Source: Podospora bellae-mahoneyi (taxonomy: Eukaryota; Ascomycota; Sordariomycetes; Sordariales; Podosporaceae). From it: a stretch of 64,000 nt of DNA. The translations under genes and the position numbers were made by a program. Below, piece after piece: positions 11,585 through 22,697 of the stretch (position 1 is its first letter; each line of letters starts with the position of its first letter). The notes under the pieces are model-generated. The model did no database searches and was not told the origin of the DNA. It saw only the letters and a list, made by a program, of their open reading frames with translations. The stretch lies in contig NC_085886.1 in the NCBI RefSeq assembly GCF_035222275.1, positions 3,596,001 to 3,660,000 of the forward strand, given 5' to 3'.

Positions 11585-14500
11585 ATGGCAAGCATTTGGT
11601 CTACCATAAAGGCGGCGGCCCCCTCTCGCACGCGGGCGCCGGAGCAACAGCACCAGCCCCAGTCCCAGCACCAGCCAAGCGAAAGTGAGCCGTCGCCAAT
11701 ACCGCCGGTCCGGGGTGTCGCTAGCAGGGCCTCATCGTTGTCACGATCCAGGGTCCCGGGCACAACGCCGCCGCCGCCGCAACAGTCGGTGCCAAGATCA
11801 ACCAGCATCTTGGGTGAAATCCGAGGTAAGTCGCCTAGCCCTCCATTTGTGGATATCATCAAAATTACGAGTACCCCCAAAAGAGTAATGCCATTTCATC
11901 ACGTTTCCCCTGACCGTTTCCCCGTTCCGTTCTCCATCCCACCATTGTCATCGCCCGTTGATAGTTTGTCGAGTCGCCAATCGCAAGGTCGCAGCTTGCA
12001 GCTCGCAGGACTGCTTGTTTTTGTTTGGTTCGAGCAGTCGGCGAGACATGCAAAGGCGAGGCCCTGGCAACTGGCATACGCGGCCGTGACGTTATCCTCC
12101 GTTTCTTCGTCTGCTCATCCCTTGCTTTCGGCAGCAGCCATGGCTACAAGCTTAGGAGCTCACGCGATGGCAACAGGCAGCAATAGTAGCAACCAACAGA
12201 GCCGTTCCTCTCCGATTCCGTCCCCCAGTGCAGCCAACACCTCGACTACACAGCCCCCAAGTACCAGCAAAAAGACTTCGTCTAGGCTTTCGCGGAGCTA
12301 CACTTCCATTGGGCTAACCGGCAAGGAGAAAGAAAGGGAAAAGGAAAAGGAAAAGGAAAAGGAAAAGGGCCGGGAACAAGACGTTGATGATGAGAATGCA
12401 GACGACACTGGCGACCAAAGCACCGCCGCCGGTAACGGGACAGCTGGACCGGGCATCACCATCGGAGTGAACCAAAGCGCGTACACACCCTCACCAATAC
12501 CGAGTCCGGCTCTCGATCCCCTGTCACAGGTGAGTAGTGGTAATGGCCGTGGCGGTGGGGTGGACGCTTCACTGCAGCCTGTCTAACCGTATACGCGTAT
12601 AGCAAATCTACCTACGACGCAACAGCGAGGTTCCCATACCAGGTCGACGTTCGATGCATATGGCCGAAGGGCTAGCACGATCCAGTTCGGACTTTTTGAG
12701 AGCTGTCACACCAGCAGGAGATGTGAGCAAAGACAAGAGGTAGGCCAACAGACTGCCGTGGCGAGGCAATGGGATAGAAGAAAGACACGGCTGACGGAGT
12801 GTGTTGAATTTATACAGCAAGAAAGGAGGTTCATTTCTCAGTCGTTTGAGCATGCGCGGTGGCCGCAAGAAGGACACAGCCGACTTTGATTCAGACTCGG
12901 AATTTGGTGTTGAAGCCCGGATGGACGGCACCAATGCCCGAGTCTTCAGCCAGACGTTAAGCAACCCAGTCGTGGGCGGAGGCTATGTCCCCCATCACAA
13001 GGAACCGCCACGATACATTCGAACCAAAGCGACCAACAAGAAAGCAAGAGAGTTCAACCGCATGTTTCTGGCCCAAGAATTGGTCGGCACAAGACCTCCC
13101 AAAGATGAAGAGAAGGCCGACGCGAACAAGGCACCTGTTGTGACAGTCAGCGTGGCTGGTGGCGGCGATCGCAAGACAGCGAGGTCAGGCGGAGCAATCT
13201 GGGCGACTGAGTTCAGCAGAGACGGGAAGTACCTGGCCACGGGCGGGCGAGACCACATTGTCAGGATATGGGCAGTCTTGACGACATCCGACGAGCGCCG
13301 GGCACACGAAGAGGATGAGAACGCCAATGGCGGACCTGGAGAACGGCTTAGTGCGCCGGTATTCAGGGACCGGCCGCTGATGGAGTTTGAGGGACACACC
13401 GGGGAGGTCTTGGACCTCAGCTGGAGCAAGAACAACTTTTTGCTGTCGTCCTCGATGGACAAAACTGTCAGACTATGGCATCTTAGTCGAAGAGAATGCC
13501 TCTGCACGTTCAAGCACAAAGACTTTGTCACGCGGTTAGCCTTCCACCCTCGGGATGACCGCTTCTTCCTGGCCGGCTCCCTGGATACCATGCTGCGATT
13601 ATGGAGCATTCCGGACAAGGCAGTGGCCTTCTCGGCCAACCTTCCCGATCTCATCACTGCGGTTGCCTTTTCCCCAGACGGAAAGATAGCGATTGCCGGC
13701 CTACTGAATGGCCTCTGCGTCTTTTTCGAGACAGAAGGACTCAAACAACAGACACAAATTCACGTACGCTCATCTCGTGGCAAAAATGCCAAAGGAAGCA
13801 AGATTACAGGCATCCAGACCATGCTTGTGCATCCACCAGCCCCGGCCTACCCAACTCATCAACCACCAGGTTCCAGTGCGGCCTCGCATGCTTCCACTGA
13901 CGTGCCCAGTAACGCCGAGGTGCGAGTGATGGTCACATCCAATGACAGTCGAATCCGAATCTACAGTCTACGGGATCAGACCATGGAGGTTAAGCTCAAA
14001 GGGCATGAGAACTCCTGCAGTCAAATCGCAGCCACATTTTCAGACGATGGCAAATATGTGGTCTGCGGAAGCGAGGATCGCAAGGCTTTTGTTTGGAGTG
14101 TGACGGGCAAGGGGGTGTCGCTGACCACAGACAAGGACAAATCGCCTTGCGAGTATTTTGAAGCACACGGCGAGACCGTCACGACGGCTCTTTTTGCGCC
14201 AACACAAACGAGGATGCTTCTTGGTCAGAGCGGAGATCCGATTTACGATCTATGCAATCCACCACCTGTGGTTTTGCAGAGCCTAGATGAGGTTGCCAGT
14301 GCCGCAGCAAGCACCACCGGGTCTCAACTAGCACCCGCGTCAGAACACCTGGTAAAAAGGCCGGAGCCGAGTCCCGCTTATATTGCCAGATCTACTCATT
14401 ACGATGGTAACATTCTCATCACAACAGGCGATACCGGCATCATTAAGGTCTTTCGCCAAGATTGCGCCTTCGGTAAGCGCAGACACGAGAGCTGGGAGAC

Positions 14501-15599
14501 AGGAAGCACGTTCAGTCGGAAGCTGGCGCCCAGCAACGGATTCATGAGTGGAAACGGGCTAGGTCGCAGTGGCAGCGTGATGACAAGAACCAGCGGTGGC
14601 AGCGTCACACGTAGCCGAAGAGGGTCTCTTACCCAGCCATTCTCACCACAGCTTGGCCCAGTTGGCGGCAGCTCCGACCGAATTCTCAGCTGGCGCCAGG
14701 GGATTGAAAACGGAGGCGACAAGCGATCCAGCACTCTATTAAATGGGAGCGCGACGCCAGCAGCTAGCGAAAGATCGATGAGCCCGGCCAAGGTCATCCG
14801 GACGCCCCTAAGTTCACAGGTGAACTTGGCAAGCGAGGCCAGAAAACAGCCATATGCGAACTCGACCGTCACGTCAAGAAACAGGGCTGGCAGCACCCTG
14901 ACGAGCCCAACAGCCAGTGTGTTTAGTAACGCACCCTCGCGTGTCCCTTCGAGGCTCCTCAGAGAAAGACGCATGTCAAAGGAGCCGGAGGAGGAAACGT
15001 CAGTGCCGCCGACTCCCAGCTTTACCTACATGTCAGCAAGTGAGAATGATCCACCCGATTCTCCTGCAGGAACCGGGGTGGTTTCGGGGGGAGGCAGCAC
15101 TACATCGTCATTTTGGAATCTGAACCGATGGCGAGGGATCACGGCCTTCAAAGTCACCGCTTCGTCGCCAAACCAAAGCGGTAGCGGTGTGGAGGGACAC
15201 AAACGCAGCGACAGCCGCAGTTCTATAGTGAAGCGGGTCCAAGGGGACGCCGGTCCTGGCGATCAGAAGGAACAAGGCAGCCCAGAACAGCGCGTAGGAA
15301 CATCAAGGCGACAGAGCACAGGCACGGGGCTGTTACCAGCTGCTCATGTGGTGAGAAACAGCACTGATGGAAACGGAAAGGACAGGAAGCATCAGCGCAT
15401 GTCTCTCCCAGCTGGAGCAGTCTTGAGCCAGGCCGACAGCGAGGCTGACGTCCGGTCCATCCCAGCGAATGGAGGGATGGTAGCGCCCGTCAACCCTCTG
15501 CAAGTGCGTCGAGATGGCTCTCCATACCGGCACCTCTGGAGTCGCGGAAGCTCGTCCCACGACAGCGGAGGGAGACCTGGCTCAGATTTGGGCAGTTAG
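11585..15599 (+). CDS. WD40-repeat protein of the WDR44/Dgr2 type
   Basis: Four exons (11585-11825, 12135-12529, 12603-12739, 12818-15599) sum to 1184 residues. The N-terminal ~350 residues are low-complexity (Ser/Pro/Gln-rich, with a Lys-Glu repeat near 170-190). A conserved basic stretch, EPPRYIRTKATNKKAREFN, precedes the propeller, as in the YMR102C/Dgr2 and WDR44 family. WD repeats are visible as GGRDHIVRIWAVL, GHTGEVLDLSWSKNNFLLSS, SLDTMLRLWSI, GHENSCSQIAATFSDDGKYV and GSEDRKAFVWSV. The remaining ~400 residues are Ser/Gly-rich and disordered. Human WDR44 binds Rab11; the role in fungi is not settled. Start ATG 11585 (MASIWSTIK) is the first in frame. Introns 1 and 2 lack stops in frame (intron 1 is 309 nt), so retained forms could be translated. 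Confidence 0.85.
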
Positions 15600-16017
15600 A
15601 GATGTCTAGAGGATTGTATCTATACTACTCCATAAGAGCGAGCGTTTTGTTAGCATGGCGTTGGATAGGTTGTGACGCAGTTGGATGAAAGGGGGTTCCA
15701 GGACAAAATTGGAGCTTCAATGCCGTGTTGCGTTGGGTTCGCTGAGAATATACCATAAACCAAAAGCGAAGCAAATAATACCCCGTAATTCATGCTTGCT
15801 GAAAAGAGGGTATCCAGAAGTGCGCCACACAAGCCAGAGACAAGCTGGCCCACGGCCAACCCAGCGGCCAACCGTTTGTATCTCCAACGACATACCACCA
15901 CTTGCTTCGTGGTGGCTGCTGTATCTCTCTTCCCTGGTCTCTGTGCCAAAGCCTCGTTCGGCCATGTCTGACCCATATCATATGGTACCAAATTCAGCAC
16001 TCCTTTTCCAACCCCTT
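15600..16017. other. convergent 3' intergenic
   Basis: It lies between the stops of two convergent genes. No further gene is seen. Confidence 0.6.
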
Positions 16018-16589
16018 TTAAGCAGTGGCGGCAGCCTCCTCCTCCTTCTCCTCCTCCTTGGGAGCCTCCTCAGCCGAACCCTCGGCACCCTTCTTGGCCA
16101 GCTCGCCCAGCTCGTTGGCCAACAGGGTCAGGTTCCTGGGGTCGGCGCCGCGGATCTGGACGACGCGGTCGGCGCTCTCGCCCTCGCCGAGCTTGACGCC
16201 GCCGCCGAGCTTGCGGCCCTGGACGTCGACGCCCTTGCCCACCTGGCCGTCGACGACGAAGACGAAGGAGGGCATGGCGGTGATGCCGTACTCCTTTGCG
16301 ATGTCGGCCGAGGCGTCGACGTCGATTTTGGCGAAGGCGAGCTGGCCTGGGACGGAGTGAGACTTGGAGAGCTTGGCGAAGAGGGGGGCTATGGCTTTGC
16401 AGGGTCCGCACCTGGGGGGGCGAGATAGTTAGTAAAACGGCGGGGGGTGGGGGGATATTGTAGTTGGTAGAAAGTAAGTAGAGGGGGGATAACATACCAC
16501 TCGGCCCAGAAGTCGAGGATGACGTATTTGGTGGAGGTGATGAGCTGGTTGAGCTCGTCCAGGGTAGAGATTTTGATTGGCTCGGCCAT
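16018..16589 (-). CDS. thioredoxin with acidic C-terminal extension
   Basis: Exons 16589-16498 and 16411-16018 give 161 residues. The redox motif WCGPC (residues 31-35) is created exactly at the splice junction, in the context ILDFWAEWCGPCKAIAP. FAKIDVDASADIAKEYGITA and the cis-Pro MPSFVFVVDG follow, so the thioredoxin fold is complete by about residue 105. A tail of ~50 residues rich in Glu, Ala and Lys (EEAPKEEEKEEEAAATA) lies beyond the fold; classical fungal thioredoxins of ~105-125 residues lack it. No signal peptide is seen, so it is presumably cytosolic. It would reduce protein disulfides with thioredoxin reductase. The intron has a GTATGT donor and a C-rich acceptor. Confidence 0.92.
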
Positions 16590-17113
16590 TGTAGCGGTTT
16601 GTAGCGGGAGGAACTAAAAATGTCGTTGGTATAGGTGTGAGATATGAAAGTTCACGATTTCAGGGGTCGTAGAAACGGATATTTCACGATGCGCAAAGGG
16701 TTCACTGAAAGGGATTAATAATGGGGGTGCGGGGTTTATGGCAGAGCTGCAGGACAGGGAGCGGGATTGCAATGGCGGGGTCTTTTCCACGCGTGCTGGG
16801 GACCGCGATGCGGGGCAGTTTGGATCAATCGAGTCTGTACCATGTCTTGGCTCCATGTCCCACGGTTCACGGGCTCAACTCAGATGCCAACTCGCCTCTG
16901 CAATTCATTTGTCACAGCTTGGGGGTCCTGCAAGCCGCCATAACAGCTGCTCGAAAACGGAAGGTGCCACTGTCGCTGATCTGCCGAACCTAGCCTCTCG
17001 CTTCTCACTCTGCGATTCACCATTGCGGAGATTCCATTTAAGCTTAAATCGCCAGACCTTTCGGTGTCTCATCAGTCAAGTTCACTAAAGAAGCCATCTT
17101 GTAAACAGACAAC
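16590..17113. other. divergent promoter region
   Basis: It lies between the thioredoxin gene (minus) and the methyltransferase remnant (plus). No gene or clear motif is seen. Confidence 0.5.
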
Positions 17114-17431
17114 ATGGCCAACCTTGCCTCTGCAAAGATTAAAGCCCGCCTGGAGCGCTCATACGACGCGATAGCAACCACCTACAACACCTGGGCCGTT
17201 AACCATCCATGTTCGCTGAGGTTCTCCTATCTAGATCGCCTCCTCAGTCTCTTGCAGACCGAAAACCCAACAGATGACTCAGAAGCACCAACCAAGTCGG
17301 CGCTGGAGCTGGGCTGCGGCAACGGGTACCCCATCCTCCAACGTCAAAGGAAAGTTCCTTGCGTACGCTATTGGATGACAGAAAGCCTCATCGGTTGCCT
17401 TACAATGCACCGTCGTCATGCGCCCAAGTAA
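17114..17431 (+). pseudogene. 5' remnant of a SAM-dependent methyltransferase gene
   Basis: The 105-codon frame starts MANLASAKIKARLERSYDAI and reaches the SAM-binding motif I, LELGCGNGYP, at about residues 69-78. In this family a ~200-residue Rossmann fold should follow. Instead the frame degenerates and stops at 17429-17431, and no donor/acceptor pair I tried leads to motif II or later strands. Directly downstream is non-coding sequence with a 13-base C run at 17641-17653. The most likely reading is a truncated gene. A short functional protein is less likely because the cofactor site would be incomplete. Confidence 0.55.
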
Positions 17432-17900
17432 TCGAAACCGATAACGAGGAGGGAGGCTGCAAGCGCGCGGCGAGCTCTTCAACACTTAGAGTCAGAGGCC
17501 TCTGGGGCTGAGCTGAGCTGAATTCGGAATGAAACAACACCGAATTTCCAGTTCAGACCCTTATCAGCTGCTGCATAGCTCCAAGCCATGTGACCTCGAT
17601 GCAGGGGAAATATCGAAAGAAAGATAAGAATTTAACATAGCCCCCCCCCCCCCAAGAGGTAAGAAACGTCCGCCCACGACGCCACCAATCTGTCTGGTCG
17701 ATTCGCCTAAGTGTGTCGTGTGGCCAACAAAGGTCATAACTGGACTGGGGCTTGATGCGTATAGCTTGCAGGATGCCGCACATCCTGGTCTAAAAATTAT
17801 AATATAGTTTGCATGGGACGCAGACAGACAACCGACTGTCGTGATCATCACCACCCTTCCACTACTACGCTGGCCTAGCACTCATATAGCTGATTATCCT
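17432..17900. other. intergenic with a C13 run
   Basis: Contains thirteen consecutive C at 17641-17653. No gene is seen. Confidence 0.6.
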
Positions 17901-19627
17901 ATGGATGGAAACATCACTCTACGTTATGTCGGCGGGTTCGGTTTTGAAGGGCCCTATACATTTCTCCAAGAGGCGCTTGCAAACACAACTGACCCCCTGG
18001 CAAGCCCGTACCTCCAATTGGCCCACGATGGAAGCTACATCTCCATTACCCGTGATGCCTGCCTGGCCATCACAAACATGACAGCCGATATCTACACGGC
18101 GTACGATAACCAGGGGATATGGAATAGACTTGTGAGTTTTTCTCATCATGTACTGTGGAAAAGATGATGAACTGACGACAACAGGTCACCTGGAAATTCC
18201 CCCTTGTCTCCCTCCTCTTTCACTTCTCCCGTCCTCCCTTCCCCCTCCGAGTATGGACGAACACCAGTCTTTTCATGCTGATCCACCTCCTGGGCAGCCC
18301 TGTAACAAATATCGCGTCCCTCTTGCACACGCTCTCTTCCTGCCGGCACAGCGCAAAGAAGATGCAAAAGAAGCTACGAGATATCCAAAGAGCCATCAAG
18401 GACGAGTCGGCGTCCTGGAGGCTGGAAAACCCCCTGGCGAGGGAGTTGGTGCACAGCCACTCGGGAAAATCCACCAGCGAGCGAAAATTTGCCAGTCTGT
18501 GGAAGCAGCTGTCTCTGATCAAAGTCTCGTACGATGAATGGGGCGTCGAATCCTCCGAGTTCCTCATGCGTACGCTTAACAGCCTCTTCCTCGACCCTCT
18601 GCCCCTTCGTTACGGGTCAAAATCACTCGTTCAAAGAAGGGAAGTACTCGCCCAGATTAAAAAGGCGGCTGACATGCTCGCTGCTGATCGGGCGACGTAT
18701 GTGCTTCCTATTTTCATCGCGCAGTTTGTGTTTATCGCCTCCATCAGCGCGGCGTTTTGGAGGGTGATTGGGGTTTTCCCTGAGGATGGGGAGTGGACGA
18801 ATGTGGAGGCTTATTCGATCGCCATGTCGGCTCCGTTTTTGTACATGGTGCCGGCTGTGTTTTTGAGCGCGATTATCGGGGTGAGTCAGACGGAGAGGAG
18901 TGTGGTAAGGGTATTGAATGATTTGGAGGAGAAGCTGATGAAGGAGGAGTGGGTGGTTGAGAAGGGGGTTTCTTCGGGGACCGAGGGTGAGGAGAGGGAA
19001 TCGGTCAGGATGCTGGTCGTGGTGGAGAAACAGCCCATCTTTCAGAGGGTGTGTCACGGGGGAATCTATGGATGGCGGCCCGAGATCCTCACAGCACGAC
19101 AGATACGACAGACATGGCGCCACGTTGTTTTGGCCCTGAGTCTCGTCATCATGTCTGTGGTTGTGGCATCATGGATATCTTACCGCGTGCCTCCGGAAGG
19201 ATTCGACTGTCGTAACGCAGGGCAGGCGGCGCTGTTGATAATGTGGTTGCTCAGCTTTGTGCTGGACTGTGTCTTTGCATACTACATGGACCGCTGGGGC
19301 CATCTCGAGAGTGGGAAGGGATACTGGTATGAGACTGTGTTTATCAAGGACTTCATCGTGGGATGGGCGGCCGTTGTCATGATTTTGGTTGTCCAAGTAG
19401 GCATCTTCAACCGGTGCGACTGTTTCTCGCTTTGGGGAAAGGTCCCGGTTGCTCTGCCACAGATTCCAGAGGTTGCTGCTGTGTTGATGCATCGTATTTC
19501 ATTGGAGTGGCCTGCGGTGACATTTGGATGGATTGCTATAGAGCTCGGCATTTGCGCTGTGATTTGGTGGACGTATAGAGATGCCTTTAGCGTGTATAAC
19601 CAAGAGGACGGGGGTGAGGAGAAATGA
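17901..19627 (+). CDS. multi-pass membrane protein, fungal orphan family
   Basis: Exons 17901-18131 and 18185-19627 give 557 residues. I do not recognise a named family. The N-terminal ~80 residues look extracytoplasmic, with potential N-glycosylation sites (NITL, NTTD, NMTA). Hydrophobic helices are visible near TSLFMLIHLLGSPVTNIASL, YVLPIFIAQFVFIASISAAF, APFLYMVPAVFLSAIIGVS, VVLALSLVIMSVVVASWISY, ALLIMWLLSFVLDCVFAYYM, FIVGWAAVVMILVVQVGIF and VTFGWIAIELGICAVIWW, so seven segments. A basic soluble stretch (KKMQKKLRDIQRAIKDE) separates helices 1 and 2, and the helix 3-4 loop is acidic. The layout resembles uncharacterised Sordariomycete membrane proteins of similar length. The intron has a GTGAGT donor and removes a stop-containing stretch. 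Function is unknown. Confidence 0.75.
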
Positions 19628-19766
19628 AGGTCAATTCAAGCTGCCACAGACTAGCGCCCCCTGAGAATTCCGCCGGCATTTTGCCCCTGTCGCGGTCCAT
19701 CGCCAAGTCAGGCAACCAGCGGTGGTTCCACAACGCTAACATTTTCATCATAACCTGGCATTCGGG

Positions 19767-19774
19767 TATAAATA
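19767..19774 (+). promoter_or_regulatory. TATA box of the DUF4246 gene
   Basis: TATAAATA lies 68 bases before the ATG at 19842, followed by CTACCTACC repeats (19790-19813) and a short leader. Confidence 0.5.
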
Positions 19775-19841
19775 ACGACATGCACCTTACCTACCTAACT
19801 ACCTACCTACCTACTCTCGAACCCAGCTCAGTTCTACTATC

Positions 19842-22346
19842 ATGGCCCGTACAACTCAGATACATAAAGCCCAACGTGATGCTGACAAGATCGCCCCTCG
19901 AACTTGTGTCGTTCAGCCAACCACACCCAATCCGGAAAGGCAACAGCCGTACCAGTATCCCGGCATTAATGTCGACCTCCGCCACCTCTTGCGGCACTGG
20001 ACTCTCGAACCGGGCGTCGACTATTACCATGTGGGGTGTTTCGAGGTATCTGGTGCCCACAGCAAGACACAGCCCATCATGGTTCGGGAGGTGGCCATGA
20101 CGCTTCTCATGGACCGCTTGACCGACAAACCTTGCTGGCATGAAAAGGTCTTTGACGAGGAAATCGTTGCCAAATGGAAACAGGAAGCTCTGAGAGCACC
20201 CGAGGATGACATTTGGAACTCCATCATCACCGATCAAATCTTGGAAAACCTCGAGGAGATACGGCAAGTACTGGTCAGGGGTGATCCTGACGAAATCGAA
20301 TGTTATCCCTGGCACCGCACTTACCATCCTCAAAAACCAGCGCGCCAGAGGATCATATCAGAGCAGGCGTTTGATTACGTATGTATTCTTTTCCTCATCA
20401 GAGTTGCGGCTTGGTACTCATACGACTCCAGTGTATTGCTGAGCTTCGCTGCAAAGCTATCGAGTTCAACAAAAGTGGCCTGATCTTTACGCTCAACACA
20501 AACGAGAACATGGCCATCAAGTCGGACTCTGTTGTCACCGAGGAGCTTCGTGAAGACCTCAGAGCCGCCTTCAACAAACTCGTGGCTGAGCAAGGCTCTA
20601 ACCCTGACTGGCACCCACAGGCTCAAGAGATGGTCCAGGACCTTGTTCACCCGTCCATGCACCCCTTTGTCTACGGGAAATCCCCATTTTTCCAAGACGA
20701 GGTTGTGGGAGTCGAGGATGCCGTTGAGAAGTGGGCTGGCAAGGGCCAGGTCATTGAGAAGCCGCTCACCAAACCCCGCGAAGAAATGAGCGACTTTCAT
20801 GACTACAACGGCCAAGAGTATGCGTTCTGGTCTGAGAAATATCAATGGCTTCCTGCCAACCTAGCCTTTCAGGACGATGGTACAGTCAGGTTCACCAGTT
20901 ACATCAACAACCTGCACCCAAAGAGACACCCCGAGATCTATCGTACCATAGAGCGGCTCATTGACACGGCTATTCCGGCATGGGAACGGGTCTTGAGCGG
21001 AAAGGCCACCATCGGTGAACCCTACATCGAAAGGAGGTCCTCCAGCTATGGGAATTACGGAAAGAAAGTCGTCCCAGTGCAACAGCGGTTTGGGCCCGCT
21101 CCAGTATTCAGCAGCGCATATGACGACGACGCTTATGAGGCTCAGCCGGACGATTTGCGGCCCGGACTTATCACGGAGTGGGAAGAAAAGAATGGCAGGC
21201 CTGTTCCATTGGATGATCACGAGCTATATGAGGTGGAGAGTTGGACAGGGCCAGATAAATGGACCTCCAACCCAGAGCAGTACGAGGGTCTTACTCTGGA
21301 AGAGCAGAAAGAGAGACTTTTGCTCAATTATAAGTGGGAAAAAATTCGGGATGTTATCCTTCCAGAACCCCTGGGCTTTCAGCCAGTCACATACACCACC
21401 GAGCACAAACTCAGTGAGAAGTTTAAGGAAACCGGTCTTCAGGTCATTGTGAAGATGGCTACGATTGAGCTTACCCCGGAAAAGCCGGACTTCCCGGTTG
21501 GAGGTTGGCACGTAAGTGAACCCCTATCTTTACTCCCTTCTGGATAGGTACTGACACCAAGCCTGGGGCTAGATTGAGGGCATGATGAGCGAGCACATTG
21601 TTGCCACAGCTCTATACTACCTTGATTCAGAGAACATCACCACGAGCTCCCTTGAGTTTCGCATGAAAGCAGATGAGCACCCGGATTTGGAACGTACTAT
21701 CGGGCAGGATAGCTATCGGCCCAATGAGGTCATGTTTGGTTGTCGGTTTAGTTACGGAGAAGCTCTGCAGAAGCTCGGCAACGTTGAAACGCGTCAGGGA
21801 CGCCTTCTTGCCTTCCCAAATGTTTTGTGAGTGGATTCAATCCGAGGTAATAACCTGTTTTGACACATTCGTCTAACCTACGATCTACGAAACAGCCAGC
21901 ATCGCGTCTCTCCCTTCAGTCTCCAGGACCGGACCAAGCCGGGACATCGACGCTTCATTGCTCTTTGGCTCGTTGATCCACACCAACGAATCATCTCCAC
22001 TGCCAACGTACCACCGCAACAGCTGGACTGGTGGGCAGAAGCCGTCTTTGGGGGCAAGGAGCAGGTGCCAAAGGGCGAGCTCCCTTCCGAGGTGTTTCAA
22101 CTCTTGCTCGAGCAGGGGCTCGCCGACACAATCTCCCCGCCAAAGGAGGTGCTTGACAAGATGAAAAATCGGTTGCCGCCTGAACTTATGGACATGGTGC
22201 GCAAGCAGCGAGTTATGCCACAAGCTCTGATGACGAGAGAGGAGGCAAAGGAGCACAGGTTGAAGTTGATGGAAGAGCGGAGCACGTTTCACGAAGAGGC
22301 AGAGTCATCCTGGACGGGGGTGGAGTTCAACTTTTGCGAACACTAG
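19842..22346 (+). CDS. DUF4246 family protein
   Basis: Four exons (19842-20378, 20432-21511, 21573-21826, 21896-22346) give 773 residues. The sequence follows the fungal DUF4246 family throughout: an N-terminal region with YQYPGINVDLRHLLRHWT and MTLLMDRLTDKPCWHEKVFD, a middle part with FQDDGTVRFTSYINNLHP and KWEKIRDVILPEP, then LQVIVKMATIELTPEKPDF and GGWHIEGMMSEHIVATALYY spanning intron 2, and a C-terminal part with GHRRFIALWLVDPHQRIIST. The GGWHIEG...HI and GHRRFIA pieces recall a double-stranded beta-helix like that of 2-oxoglutarate dioxygenases, which would fit a His-based metal site, but that is inference. No signal peptide or membrane helix is seen. Function is unknown. Confidence 0.9.
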
Positions 22347-22697
22347 TCATATCCCCGTTATCTTAGGTAGTTATGGAAGTCATGCATGTGCTTGTACGTG
22401 TTGTCCACTGGTGGTGGTTATTCCCTGGAACGATACGACGCTGACCAAGCTATTTTCACCAAAGGAGATAGTTTGTGATCATGAGCACAACAACGAGCAA
22501 GGGGCTGCCCCTCACCGGCGGTTCATTTATATCCGTTGCAACTCTTATATCTTAACTGCCTGCATCGCACGTTGCGGTCGCGTTGACTATGACACCCAAG
22601 TAGCAGGTCTCCCGCGTCGCTACCAGACAGTAATAAATGAATCCCGGCTGCTTCCCGCACTTGCGCAACTAATAAGAGTCTTTTCATAGCCTCCATC
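22347..22697. other. intergenic/promoter of the MFS gene
   Basis: No gene is seen. It contains a TATATC stretch near 22545. Confidence 0.5.

Noticed and set aside
12298-12486. Separate small gene inside the WD40 gene
   Set aside because: It is the antisense reading of the Lys-Glu low-complexity exon.
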